From an uncultured Flavobacteriaceae bacterium (GTDB taxonomy: Bacteria; Bacteroidota; Bacteroidia; Flavobacteriales; Flavobacteriaceae), in NCBI GenBank assembly GCA_947311815.1, contig CAMZMA010000161.1, positions 1-11,355 on the forward strand: DNA of 11,355 nt. Direction: 5' to 3'. The notes under the pieces were generated by a model. That model made no database searches. It saw only the letters and a list, made by a program, of their open reading frames with translations, and was not told the DNA's origin. Below, piece by piece: positions 1-6,476 of this stretch; within the stretch, counting starts at the first letter, position 1, and every line of letters starts with the position of its first letter. Both the position numbers and the translations under genes were made by a program.

Positions 1-1
1 A

Positions 2-115
2 ACCGATTATTATTTAAAAACATTTAAACGAAGTGGTGCAGGAACCATTAACACACGTGTTGATGAAAGTTATGTAAAAAAATTATTAGGATATTTTAAA
101 CACAAAGGACGTTAA
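2..115 (+). CDS. C-terminal end of a probable DUF58-domain protein (partial)
   Basis: An open frame enters from the left edge and runs for 37 codons to a TAA, ending in the residues KKLLGYFKHKGR. There is no start in the window, so only the tail is present. The identity rests mainly on context: in Bacteroidota a DUF58 protein, itself preceded by a MoxR AAA+ ATPase, sits directly before the DUF4381-like/batA pair, and a short basic C-terminus of this kind fits what I recall of that family. DUF58 proteins are cytosolic or peripheral partners of MoxR and distantly resemble VWA domains. The gene is followed by a palindrome and then by the next gene 52 nt downstream. The coding call is good; the family name is inference. 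Confidence 0.6.
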   Translation, partial: TDYYLKTFKRSGAGTINTRVDESYVKKLLGYFKHKGR

Positions 116-123
116 ATTATACA

Positions 124-156
124 AGACCTCACAGGTTTTTAAAACCTGTGAGGTCT
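124..156. repeat. Perfect 16-bp palindrome, copy 1 (REP-like hairpin)
   Basis: Bases 124-139 (AGACCTCACAGGTTTT) are the exact reverse complement of 141-156, with one base between them; a real RNA hairpin would open a few A:U pairs to form the loop. The same arm sequence occurs again at 3648-3696 with a different centre. It lies in the 52-nt gap between the DUF58 tail and the next gene. The hairpin is followed by an A-run, not a T-run, so it is not a canonical intrinsic terminator for the + strand. A dispersed palindromic repeat is the better description, possibly also acting as an mRNA processing or stability element (inference). Confidence 0.85.
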
Positions 157-167
157 CTAAAAAAAAC

Positions 168-1139
168 ATGAAAAAACAACTACTTTACATAGTATTATTA
201 ATATCGAGCATCGGTTTTGCACAAGAACCGTTGGTAAAAGCAGTCATTGACACCACAAATATTAGAATTGGTGAGCAATTTCAGTTAAAAATCATCGTAA
301 ATAAAACCAAAAACGTCATCATTCCAAAAATGGATAGTACTGCTTTAGGAAAACTCGAAATTATATCCGAAGATAAAATAGATACCATTAAAAATAGTCT
401 TATTAAAAAATACCTGTTAACGGGTTTTGATAGTGGCGCATTTTACATTCCGCAACAACAAATTTACATCAACAATCAAGCGCATCTTACCGATTCTTTG
501 TTGATAAATGTGGCAACTATTGCGATTGACACCACAAAACAAAAATTATTTCCAATCAAATCGATAAAAAGCGAGCCCATTATTTTTGATGATTACAAGC
601 GCTATATTTGGTGGGGTTTAGCGGCGTTAGCAATCATCGGTTTAGTATTGTATTATTTGGTGTTTAACAAAAAGAAAGAAGAAGAAACTATCGTTGTGCC
701 AAGTATTCCTCCTTTTGAAGAAGCGATACAAAAACTACATCAATTAGACGAAAAATTATTGTGGCAAAATAATAAAATCAAGAAATATTATAGCGAGTTA
801 ACAGAAATCATCCGAAGTTATATAGAGCGAGAATTAAAAATTCCTGCCCTAGAAATTACAACTGATGAATTGATAGCTACACTTAGCGATTTTCATACAT
901 CAGGAGTTATTGCAACTACAGATGAAACCATTGGTAAATTAAAAGCTTTACTACAAGAAGCCGATTTGGTGAAATTTGCAAAATCGAAACCTTTGGCAAT
1001 CGAAATTGAAGAAGATAGAAAAGATGCCGAAGATGTCGTACATCACTTAAAGCCAAAAATTATTGCACCAGAAATAGCATCAGAAGAAACATCAGAAGAA
1101 ATCATAGAAACTAAAGAAGAGAGAAAAGATGTGGAGTAA
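168..1139 (+). CDS. Bat-operon membrane protein, BatD/DUF4381-like
   Basis: This 323-aa protein has a signal peptide (about residues 1-18, ending GFA-Q), a periplasmic beta-rich domain (about 20-140), one transmembrane helix (about 146-166, starting IWWGLAALA) and a cytoplasmic helical domain (about 180-295), then a Glu-rich tail. That layout matches the small BatD-like/DUF4381-type protein found between DUF58 and batA in flavobacterial Bat clusters. The cytoplasmic part contains an IRSYIERELKIPALEITTDE stretch, resembling the C-terminal cytoplasmic region of BatD (HNYLKAKFGIETSDI in the batD of this window). The start gives an immediate Lys-Lys-hydrophobic signal peptide. Its last 11 nt overlap batA, implying translational coupling. 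A role in the envelope MoxR/VWA complex is inferred from context; no catalytic motif is visible. Confidence 0.85.
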   Translation: MKKQLLYIVLLISSIGFAQEPLVKAVIDTTNIRIGEQFQLKIIVNKTKNVIIPKMDSTALGKLEIISEDKIDTIKNSLIKKYLLTGFDSGAFYIPQQQIYINNQAHLTDSLLINVATIAIDTTKQKLFPIKSIKSEPIIFDDYKRYIWWGLAALAIIGLVLYYLVFNKKKEEETIVVPSIPPFEEAIQKLHQLDEKLLWQNNKIKKYYSELTEIIRSYIERELKIPALEITTDELIATLSDFHTSGVIATTDETIGKLKALLQEADLVKFAKSKPLAIEIEEDRKDAEDVVHHLKPKIIAPEIASEETSEEIIETKEERKDVE

Positions 1140-2133
1140 TTTTGAGTTTCATAGTCCCGCTTTTTTATGGGTATTAACCATTATACCCTTATTGGCCATT
1201 TGGCATTTTTTAATGCGTAAAAAAGACAGTGCTGTATTGTCGATCCCTACCATAAAAGGATTTCAAGCAAAAAGTGCTTTTTTGCCAAAATTAAAACCGC
1301 TTTTATATGTGTTACGATTGGCGGCTTTATCGGTTTTTATCGTAGCCTTGGCAAGACCAAGAAATGTTGCCATCAGCAAAAAAATCAAATCGAATAGAGG
1401 AATTGATATTGTCATGGCAATAGATGTATCGGCAAGTATGTTGGCAAAAGACTTAAGACCAAGTCGATTAGAAGCACTAAAAAAAGTAGCCGTAGATTTT
1501 GTAAATCGAAGACCAAATGATAGAATCGGTATTGTAGTGTATGCAGGCGAAAGCTTTACACAAACACCTATTACAAGCGACAAAGGAATTGTAAAACGTA
1601 CCATTTCTGAAATAAAATGGGGACAATTAGAAGGTGGTACAGCAATAGGAATGGGGTTAGGTTCTGCCGTAAACCGATTAAAAGACAGTAAAGCAAAAAG
1701 TAAAGTCATTATTTTATTAACGGACGGAGTAAACAACGCGGGTTTTGTAGATCCAAAAACTGCCACCGAATTGGCAAAAGGACTCGGAATTAAAGTATAT
1801 ACAATCGGAATCGGCACAAAAGGAATGGCATTATCGCCCTTTAGTAGAGATCCAAGAACAGGAAGATTACAATACAGAAATCAGCAAGTAGAAATAGACG
1901 AAGACTTGTTAAAATTTATCGCCAAAGAAACCGAAGGAAAATACTTTAGAGCCACCAACAACACCAAATTAAAGGCTATTTATAATGAAATTGACAAATT
2001 AGAAAAAACAAAAATAGAAGAATTTAAATATTACAATTATCAAGAAAAATATCGATTTTTAGTACTTATCGGCTTAGGCTTGTTATTACTTGAGTTTGTA
2101 TTGAAAAACACGATTTTTAAAAGTTTTATTTAA
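1129..2133 (+). CDS. batA: BatA, membrane-anchored von Willebrand factor A protein
   Basis: This 334-aa protein has N-terminal membrane segments (about 12-29 and 57-75), a VWA domain (about 92-290) and a C-terminal TM helix (about 309-327), the standard BatA layout. The metal-ion-dependent adhesion site is complete: DVSAS at 99-103, the Thr of GGTAIG at 171, and TDG at 198-200. The domain would therefore be expected to bind a divalent metal and a partner protein. The gene overlaps the preceding one by 11 nt. Bat proteins were first linked to aerotolerance in Bacteroides; their molecular role remains unsettled. The following gene is a foreign-looking S23 element, where batB would normally follow closely. 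The distinction from batB rests on gene order and on similarity to known batA/batB pairs. Confidence 0.93.
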   Translation: MWSNFEFHSPAFLWVLTIIPLLAIWHFLMRKKDSAVLSIPTIKGFQAKSAFLPKLKPLLYVLRLAALSVFIVALARPRNVAISKKIKSNRGIDIVMAIDVSASMLAKDLRPSRLEALKKVAVDFVNRRPNDRIGIVVYAGESFTQTPITSDKGIVKRTISEIKWGQLEGGTAIGMGLGSAVNRLKDSKAKSKVIILLTDGVNNAGFVDPKTATELAKGLGIKVYTIGIGTKGMALSPFSRDPRTGRLQYRNQQVEIDEDLLKFIAKETEGKYFRATNNTKLKAIYNEIDKLEKTKIEEFKYYNYQEKYRFLVLIGLGLLLLEFVLKNTIFKSFI

Positions 2134-2138
2134 AAAAT

Positions 2139-2179
2139 GTGTAATTGTTGAATTGTTTAGTTGTGTAACTGTTGAGTTG
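2139..2179 (+). repeat. Left octamer array of the S23/IVS-like element
   Basis: Reading the + strand, five consecutive 8-nt units can be marked off: GTGTAATT, GTTGAATT, GTTTAGTT, GTGTAACT, GTTGAGTT, followed by a G. The same run also shows a 24-nt periodicity: the 17-mers at 2139-2155 and 2163-2179 differ at two bases. Bases 2153-2179 are an imperfect inverted copy of 2565-2591: 23 of 27 pairs are Watson-Crick, three are G-U wobbles in RNA and one is a mismatch. The array begins five nt after the batA stop codon. Confidence 0.8.
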
Positions 2180-2208
2180 CTTTGGATTAATTGATAAAAA
2201 AGAAAAGA

Positions 2209-2571
2209 ATGTATATTTTTTCATTTGAAAAATTAGAAGTTTGGAAAGAAGCTATTCAGTTATCAAAAAACGTTTACCAAATTACGAATCATTATCCTGT
2301 AGCAGAAAAGTATGGTTTGGTAAGTCAGTTACGTAGAGCTACAAATTCAATTGCAGCTAATTTAGCAGAAGGTACATCTAGAATAACAAATAAAGATAAA
2401 GCACATTTTACAACAATTTCTTACAGTACAATAATGGAGGTTTTAAACCATTTAATTCTATCAAGAGAGTTAAGTTTTATTACTGAAGAGGATTATATGA
2501 GTTTAAGAAAACAAATTTATAAAATTTCTAATATGTTAAATGCATTAAGAAAATCACAATTAAACAATTAA
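2209..2571 (+). CDS. Four-helix-bundle protein, S23 / IVS-encoded family
   Basis: This 120-aa protein is recognised as an S23-family (23S rRNA intervening-sequence protein) four-helix bundle by FEKLEVWKEAIQLS at 6-19, YGLVSQLRRATNSIAANLAEGTSR spread over 35-58, and a C-terminal helix rich in Lys and Leu. The ATG at 2209 is preferred over the in-frame TTG at 2191, because family members usually begin just before the F-x-x-L-x-VW motif and the ATG follows an A/G-rich stretch (AAAAGA). Members are basic, bundle-forming proteins; some are encoded in IVS elements inside 23S rRNA genes, and the related bAvd proteins assist diversity-generating retroelements. No catalytic residues are known. Here the gene lies between batA and batB, bounded by inverted octamer arrays; its stop codon falls inside the right array. 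It is most likely a passenger of an IVS-like element, not a Bat component. Confidence 0.9.
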   Translation: MYIFSFEKLEVWKEAIQLSKNVYQITNHYPVAEKYGLVSQLRRATNSIAANLAEGTSRITNKDKAHFTTISYSTIMEVLNHLILSRELSFITEEDYMSLRKQIYKISNMLNALRKSQLNN

Positions 2572-2591
2572 ACAGTTACACAGTTAAACAA
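2558..2591 (-). repeat. Right octamer array of the S23/IVS-like element
   Basis: Read on the minus strand from 2589 down to 2558 there are four successive octamers: GTTTAACT, GTGTAACT, GTTTAATT, GTTTAATT. This is the same motif family as the left array but in inverted orientation. It overlaps the last codons and the stop (2569-2571) of the S23 gene, and the outer edge of the pairing arm at 2591 is only five nt before the batB ATG. The arm 2565-2591 pairs with 2153-2179. Confidence 0.8.
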
Positions 2592-2596
2592 ACAGC

Positions 2597-3640
2597 ATGT
2601 ACAAAATAGAAGAACCCATATATTTTTACGCACTCGCAATTATTCCTGTAATGATTGTGGTTTTCTTGTTGATTTTATGGTGGAAAAAAAGCGTGCAAAA
2701 GAAATTTTCGAATCCTGTATTGTTAGAAAAATTAGCACCAAATACCTCTACTTTTAAAACGACATTAAAATTGATTTTTTTGCTTATAGCCATGTCGTTT
2801 TTAATTATTTCTTTGGTAAACCCAAAAATGGGTACCAAGTTAAAAACCGTAAAAAGAGAAGGTGTAGATGTCGTGTTTGCCTTAGATGTTTCTAAAAGCA
2901 TGTTGGCAGAAGATATTGCACCAAATAGACTAGAAAAAGCGAAACAAATCATTTCTAAAATCATTGATAAATTAGGAAGCGATCGAGTAGGAATTATTAT
3001 TTATGCAGGTAATGCGTATCCGTTATTGCCTATTACCACAGATCATGCAGCAGGAAAAATGTTTTTGCAAAATGCCAATCCAGATTTGGTTTCTAGCCAA
3101 GGAACAGCGATTGAAGAAGCCTTAAGTTTGGCAAAAACGTATTATAATAATGAGGAACAAACCAATAAGTTTTTAATTATTATTTCTGATGGAGAAGATC
3201 ATCAAGAAGAAACCAAACAAATGGCACAAAACATTGCCAATGATGGTATTAAAATTTACACGATTGGTGTAGGAACAGAAAAAGGAGGTCCAATTCCTAT
3301 GAAAATAAACGGTTCGTTAATCGGATATAAAAAAGATAGAAAAGGCGAAACCGTAATTACACATAGAAAACCAGAAATATTACAAAAAATAGCCGAAATT
3401 GGTAACGGAATTTTTATTGACGGTAACAAAACCGACAAACCTGTAAAAGAAATAGAAAAAATTATTGGAAACGCACAAAAAACCGAGTTCGAAACCAAGC
3501 AGTTTTCTGATTATAAAGACCAATTTCAATGGTTTATCGGACTAGGAATTTTATTTTTAATCATCGATATATTTTTGTTTGATAAAAAAACAAAATGGTT
3601 AAGAAAGGTAGATTTATTTGACGAAGAGAAGAAAAATTAA
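2597..3640 (+). CDS. batB: BatB, membrane-anchored von Willebrand factor A protein
   Basis: This 347-aa protein is a paralogue of BatA with the same layout: TM segments at about 8-28 and 56-75, a VWA domain at about 88-295 and a C-terminal TM helix at about 311-328. Its MIDAS is intact: DVSKS at 97-101, the Thr of QGTAIEEA at 170, and SDGED at 197-201. The LLPITTDHAA segment near 143-152 is typical of the pair. BatA and BatB are believed to act together in the envelope complex. The start codon is five nt from the right arm of the S23 element, so its ribosome-binding region lies in sequence supplied by the insert. It is followed by a 126-nt gap holding the second palindrome. Confidence 0.93.
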   Translation: MYKIEEPIYFYALAIIPVMIVVFLLILWWKKSVQKKFSNPVLLEKLAPNTSTFKTTLKLIFLLIAMSFLIISLVNPKMGTKLKTVKREGVDVVFALDVSKSMLAEDIAPNRLEKAKQIISKIIDKLGSDRVGIIIYAGNAYPLLPITTDHAAGKMFLQNANPDLVSSQGTAIEEALSLAKTYYNNEEQTNKFLIIISDGEDHQEETKQMAQNIANDGIKIYTIGVGTEKGGPIPMKINGSLIGYKKDRKGETVITHRKPEILQKIAEIGNGIFIDGNKTDKPVKEIEKIIGNAQKTEFETKQFSDYKDQFQWFIGLGILFLIIDIFLFDKKTKWLRKVDLFDEEKKN

Positions 3641-3647
3641 CAAGTAA

Positions 3648-3696
3648 AGACCTCACAGGTTTCATTTTATTGTAAAGAATAAAACCTGTGAGGTCT
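3648..3696. repeat. 15-bp palindrome, copy 2, with long centre
   Basis: Bases 3648-3662 (AGACCTCACAGGTTT) are the exact reverse complement of 3682-3696, with a 19-nt centre. Inside the centre, TTTTATT (3665-3671) can pair with AATAAAA (3678-3684), so a longer hairpin with a small GTAAAG loop is possible. The arms are identical to those at 124-156, but the centres differ. It lies in the batB-batC gap (3641-3766), where no other gene is visible. The sequence after the stem is A-rich, so it does not look like a classical terminator of batB. Confidence 0.85.
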
Positions 3697-3766
3697 AATA
3701 AAAAAAGTTGATTTCTGCTAGATTACAGCGTAAAACCAAAGTAAAAACAGGGATTTTAAAAAGAAT

Positions 3767-4588
3767 ATGAAACACTTACAATACATTTTCATGATATGTT
3801 TGATGATATTTTCATCAAACAAAACCTTTGCCCAAAAAGAAAAAGATACCATTGTTTTGCAAAGAGAAGCAAGAGCTTTGGTTAGAAAAGGGAACAAATT
3901 ATACCATCAACAAAAATATACCGATGCTTCGGTTTCGTATAAAAAAGCGCTCGCTAAAAACAGTAATTATGACAAGGCAAGCTACAATTTAGGAAACGCC
4001 TTGTATCAAGAAAAAAACTACAAAGAAGCGGTACCGCAATTTGAATTGACCGCAAAAACGGCTAAAGACAAATACACCAAAGCAGAAGCTTATCATAATA
4101 TTGGGAATGCTATGATGGAGCAAAAACAATATCAACAAGCTGTAAATGCGTTTAAAAACTCGTTGCGTAACAATCCGAAAGATGATGAAACACGTTATAA
4201 TTTGGCAGTTGCTCAAAAATTATTAAAAAAAGAGCAACAAAAAAACAAGAACAAAAAGAACGACAAGAAAGACGATAAAAACAAAGACAAAAACAAAAAA
4301 GACGATAAAAATAAGGATAAGAAGAAAGATAAAAACAAAAAGGGCGACGATAAAGACAAGAAGAAAAAAGATAAGAAGAAAGACGGAGATAAAGGAAAGG
4401 ATAAAAATAAAGATCCAAAGAAAAAGGATGACAAAAAACAACCTCAAAAGCCACAACCTAAAAAAATGTCTCCTCAACAGATGAAACAACTCTTAAAGAG
4501 TTTGCAAAATGAAGAAAAGAAAACGCAAAAGAAGATGAATGTTAAAAAAGCAAAAGGCAAAAAAGTAAAAAGAGAAAAAGATTGGTAA
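3767..4588 (+). CDS. batC: BatC, TPR protein with Lys/Asp-rich tail
   Basis: This 273-aa protein has a probable signal peptide (about 1-22, ending TFA-Q), three TPR-like repeats at about 37-70, 71-104 and 105-140 (YNLGNALYQEKNYKEAVPQF and YHNIGNAMMEQKQYQQAVNAF are typical), a very low-complexity stretch at about 155-228 made almost only of Lys, Asp and Asn, and a C-terminal segment (about 234-273) with SPQQMKQLLKSLQNEEKKTQ and a final REKDW. The C-terminal segment, including the EKDW end, is characteristic of BatC. TPRs mediate protein-protein contacts, so BatC probably acts as a periplasmic scaffold for BatA/BatB (inference). The coding DNA of the tail is nearly all purine on the + strand, making it prone to slippage. 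Confidence 0.9.
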   Translation: MKHLQYIFMICLMIFSSNKTFAQKEKDTIVLQREARALVRKGNKLYHQQKYTDASVSYKKALAKNSNYDKASYNLGNALYQEKNYKEAVPQFELTAKTAKDKYTKAEAYHNIGNAMMEQKQYQQAVNAFKNSLRNNPKDDETRYNLAVAQKLLKKEQQKNKNKKNDKKDDKNKDKNKKDDKNKDKKKDKNKKGDDKDKKKKDKKKDGDKGKDKNKDPKKKDDKKQPQKPQPKKMSPQQMKQLLKSLQNEEKKTQKKMNVKKAKGKKVKREKDW

Positions 4589-4601
4589 AAGAGTAGATGA
4601 C

Positions 4602-4657
4602 GGTTATCGGTTGTCAGTTATCTGTTGTCTTTTTTCTCTTCTCTTTTTTCTCTTTTC
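4602..4657 (+). repeat. Array of eight degenerate heptamers ending in TC
   Basis: From 4602 the sequence divides without gaps into GGTTATC, GGTTGTC, AGTTATC, TGTTGTC, TTTTTTC, TCTTCTC, TTTTTTC, TCTTTTC. Every unit ends in TC, and units repeat best in pairs (period 14): the first two pairs match closely, and the 11-mer TTTTTTCTCTT occurs at 4630-4640 and 4644-4654. Bases 4628-4659 are entirely pyrimidine. The array fills much of the 132-nt batC-batD gap. It contains no ORF. It resembles short tandem-repeat satellites in other bacterial intergenic regions; function unknown. Confidence 0.75.
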
Positions 4658-4675
4658 TCATATATCAATTTCTGG

Positions 4676-4705
4676 TTGCGAGAAATGAAGTTTTTAGTAC
4701 TTTTG
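4676..4705 (+). promoter_or_regulatory. Candidate Bacteroidota promoter for batD-batE
   Basis: TTG at 4676-4678, a 19-nt spacer and TACTTTTG at 4698-4705 match the Bacteroidota housekeeping pattern (TTTG/TTG at -33, TAnnTTTG at -7). The batD ATG lies 15 nt after the -7 box, giving a plausible short leader. It would allow batD and batE to be transcribed separately from the upstream genes. It is a match by eye only. Confidence 0.5.
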
Positions 4706-4720
4706 AATTTTATATGAAAA

Positions 4721-6475
4721 ATGAATTTTAAAAAAACATACCTATTATTATTTTTGGGGTTTCTTGTACAAACAGGATTTTCTCAAGCAAAATTAACAGC
4801 AACGGTTAGTAAAAATAAGCTGGGTGTTAATCAACGCTTTAGAATTGAGTTTTCTATCAACAAACAAGGCGCAGACGATTTTACACCGCCCAGTTTTAAA
4901 AACTTTAAAGTAGTTGGCGGACCAAGTCAATCGGTAAGTCAATCTTGGATAAACGGTGACGTTCGTTTTACACAATCTTATACATATATTTTACAACCCA
5001 AAAGAAAAGGCGAGTTAACTATCGGGTCTGCAAGCATAAAAATTGGAGGAAAAACCTTAAAATCCAATCCCATAAAAATGATTGTGTTAAAAGCGGTTTC
5101 AATTCCTAAAAACCCCAACGACCCAAATTATATAGCGCAACAAAATGTACATTTAGTAGCAGAAATATCGAAATCCAATCCGTATGTAGGCGAAGGTATT
5201 TATGTAGAATACAAATTATATGTAAGTCAAAATATTAGTGTGCGTAATTATTCGGTAACAGAATCGCCACAATACAATGGGTTTTGGAATCAAGATATTG
5301 ATATTAAAGGGCTCAATGTAAAAATGGGGAAATATAACGGAGAGCAATACCGATATGTTGTACTCAAAAAAGCCTTACTGATTCCAACAAAAGCGGGGAA
5401 ATTAAAAATAGAACCGATGAAAATGGATATTATTATTGGTGTACCAACAGGTAGAGGAGATTTTTTTGGAAACGCCATTACCAAAAATGTTCAGATGGAT
5501 TTTGCATCGCCTACAAAAATAATTCGTGTAAAAGAATTACCTGTTGATAAAAAACCAGCTAATTTTAATGGTGCCGTTGGCGAGTTTAACTATGAAGTTA
5601 CCGTAAGCAAAAACGGATTAAAAGCCAATGAATCATCACAAATAAAAGTAGCCGTAACAGGAAAAGGAAATTTAAAATTATTTGAAATTCCAAAGATAGA
5701 AACACCAAAAGAACTAGAAGTATATACGCCAGAACGCAAAGAAAAAGTAAGAACAACACTAAATGGTTTACGAGGTGTTGTTTCAGATTCTTATACCGTT
5801 GTACCACAATTTAAAGGAAAGTATAAAATTCCGAGTACATCTTTTTCTTATTTTAATCCGAAGGATAAAAAATACCACACCATTACATCAGAAGATTTGT
5901 TTGTAAATGTGTTAGAAGGTAAAGAAATACCAACCACAACCAATGTTACAAAACAAGTGGTGGCAAGTACAGGAAAAAACTTTAGATATATTGAAACGAA
6001 AACCGATTTTATCCCCATAAAAACCACTGATTTTTTTCAATCTACTTGGTTTTATATATTGTTGTTACTACCGTTGTTGAGTATTCCTATCGGGATTTTC
6101 ATCGCCAAAAGAAACGAAGAAAGAAATAGCGATATTGTAGGAAACAAACAACGAAAAGCTGATAGATTAGCTAAAAAATATTTATCAGAAGCCAATAAAA
6201 AACTAGGAAACAAAGAGGGTTTTTACGAAGCCTTAGAACGTGCTTTACACAATTATTTAAAAGCTAAATTTGGTATAGAAACTTCGGATATTAGCCGAGA
6301 AAAAATCACCAAAATTTTACAAGAAAAAAAGATTGATACAGCAACCATACAGCAATTTATAGCTGTATTAAAAGATTGCGATTTTGCCAGATATACACCT
6401 ATTACAGATGTAGAAATGAAAGCAGAATATGAAAAAGCAAAACAAGTAATTACACAACTAGATAAACAATTGTAA
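4721..6475 (+). CDS. batD: BatD, large envelope protein of the Bat cluster
   Basis: This 584-aa protein has a signal peptide (about 1-22, FSQ-A), a long beta-rich periplasmic region (about 24-435), one TM helix at about 443-462 and a cytoplasmic helical domain (about 475-584) containing FYEALERALHNYLKAKFGI. The opening AKLTATVSKNKLGVNQRFRI and the later LQPKRKGELTIGSASI are hallmarks of BatD ("oxygen tolerance" family), and the length is normal for it. The ATG at 4721 gives the signal peptide directly; an ATG at 4714 is out of frame and stops after five codons. It probably anchors or organises the VWA and TPR subunits across the membrane (inference). It is preceded by its own candidate promoter and is followed by batE after one nucleotide. 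Confidence 0.92.
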   Translation: MNFKKTYLLLFLGFLVQTGFSQAKLTATVSKNKLGVNQRFRIEFSINKQGADDFTPPSFKNFKVVGGPSQSVSQSWINGDVRFTQSYTYILQPKRKGELTIGSASIKIGGKTLKSNPIKMIVLKAVSIPKNPNDPNYIAQQNVHLVAEISKSNPYVGEGIYVEYKLYVSQNISVRNYSVTESPQYNGFWNQDIDIKGLNVKMGKYNGEQYRYVVLKKALLIPTKAGKLKIEPMKMDIIIGVPTGRGDFFGNAITKNVQMDFASPTKIIRVKELPVDKKPANFNGAVGEFNYEVTVSKNGLKANESSQIKVAVTGKGNLKLFEIPKIETPKELEVYTPERKEKVRTTLNGLRGVVSDSYTVVPQFKGKYKIPSTSFSYFNPKDKKYHTITSEDLFVNVLEGKEIPTTTNVTKQVVASTGKNFRYIETKTDFIPIKTTDFFQSTWFYILLLLPLLSIPIGIFIAKRNEERNSDIVGNKQRKADRLAKKYLSEANKKLGNKEGFYEALERALHNYLKAKFGIETSDISREKITKILQEKKIDTATIQQFIAVLKDCDFARYTPITDVEMKAEYEKAKQVITQLDKQL

Positions 6476-6476
6476 G

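Larger units (their letters stand above)
2139..2591 (+). mobile_element. IVS-like element carrying an S23 gene, inserted between batA and batB
   Basis: The unit consists of the left octamer array, the S23 gene and the inverted right octamer array. In a transcript of the operon the two arms (2153-2179 with 2565-2591) could close into a stem of about 27 bp, with the S23 gene as its loop. This is the architecture of intervening sequences in 23S rRNA, where RNase III cuts the stem (established for the rRNA cases). Without the insert, batA and batB would be separated by only about ten bases. No target-site duplication and no transposase were seen, so the mechanism of movement is unknown. Calling it mobile is inference from its structure and position. 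Confidence 0.6.

Noticed and set aside
124..156. Intrinsic terminator for the upstream DUF58 gene
   Set aside because: The stem is followed by an A-rich stretch with no T-run, and the next gene appears to belong to the same operon.
1263..1817. 184-codon open frame on the minus strand inside batA
   Set aside because: It lies wholly antisense to a VWA domain with an intact MIDAS, and its translation has no recognisable domain or initiation context.
2187..2201. TTAATTGATAAAAAA shared with 7260-7274, each time containing an in-frame TTG
   Set aside because: The 15-mer is low-complexity in an AT-rich genome, and the nearby ATG gives the better start for both genes, so a shared regulatory element is not supported.
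4152..4489. Several minus-strand open frames rich in Phe, Leu and Ser
   Set aside because: They are the complement of the Lys/Asp-rich BatC tail; low-complexity purine coding strand produces long stop-free antisense frames.
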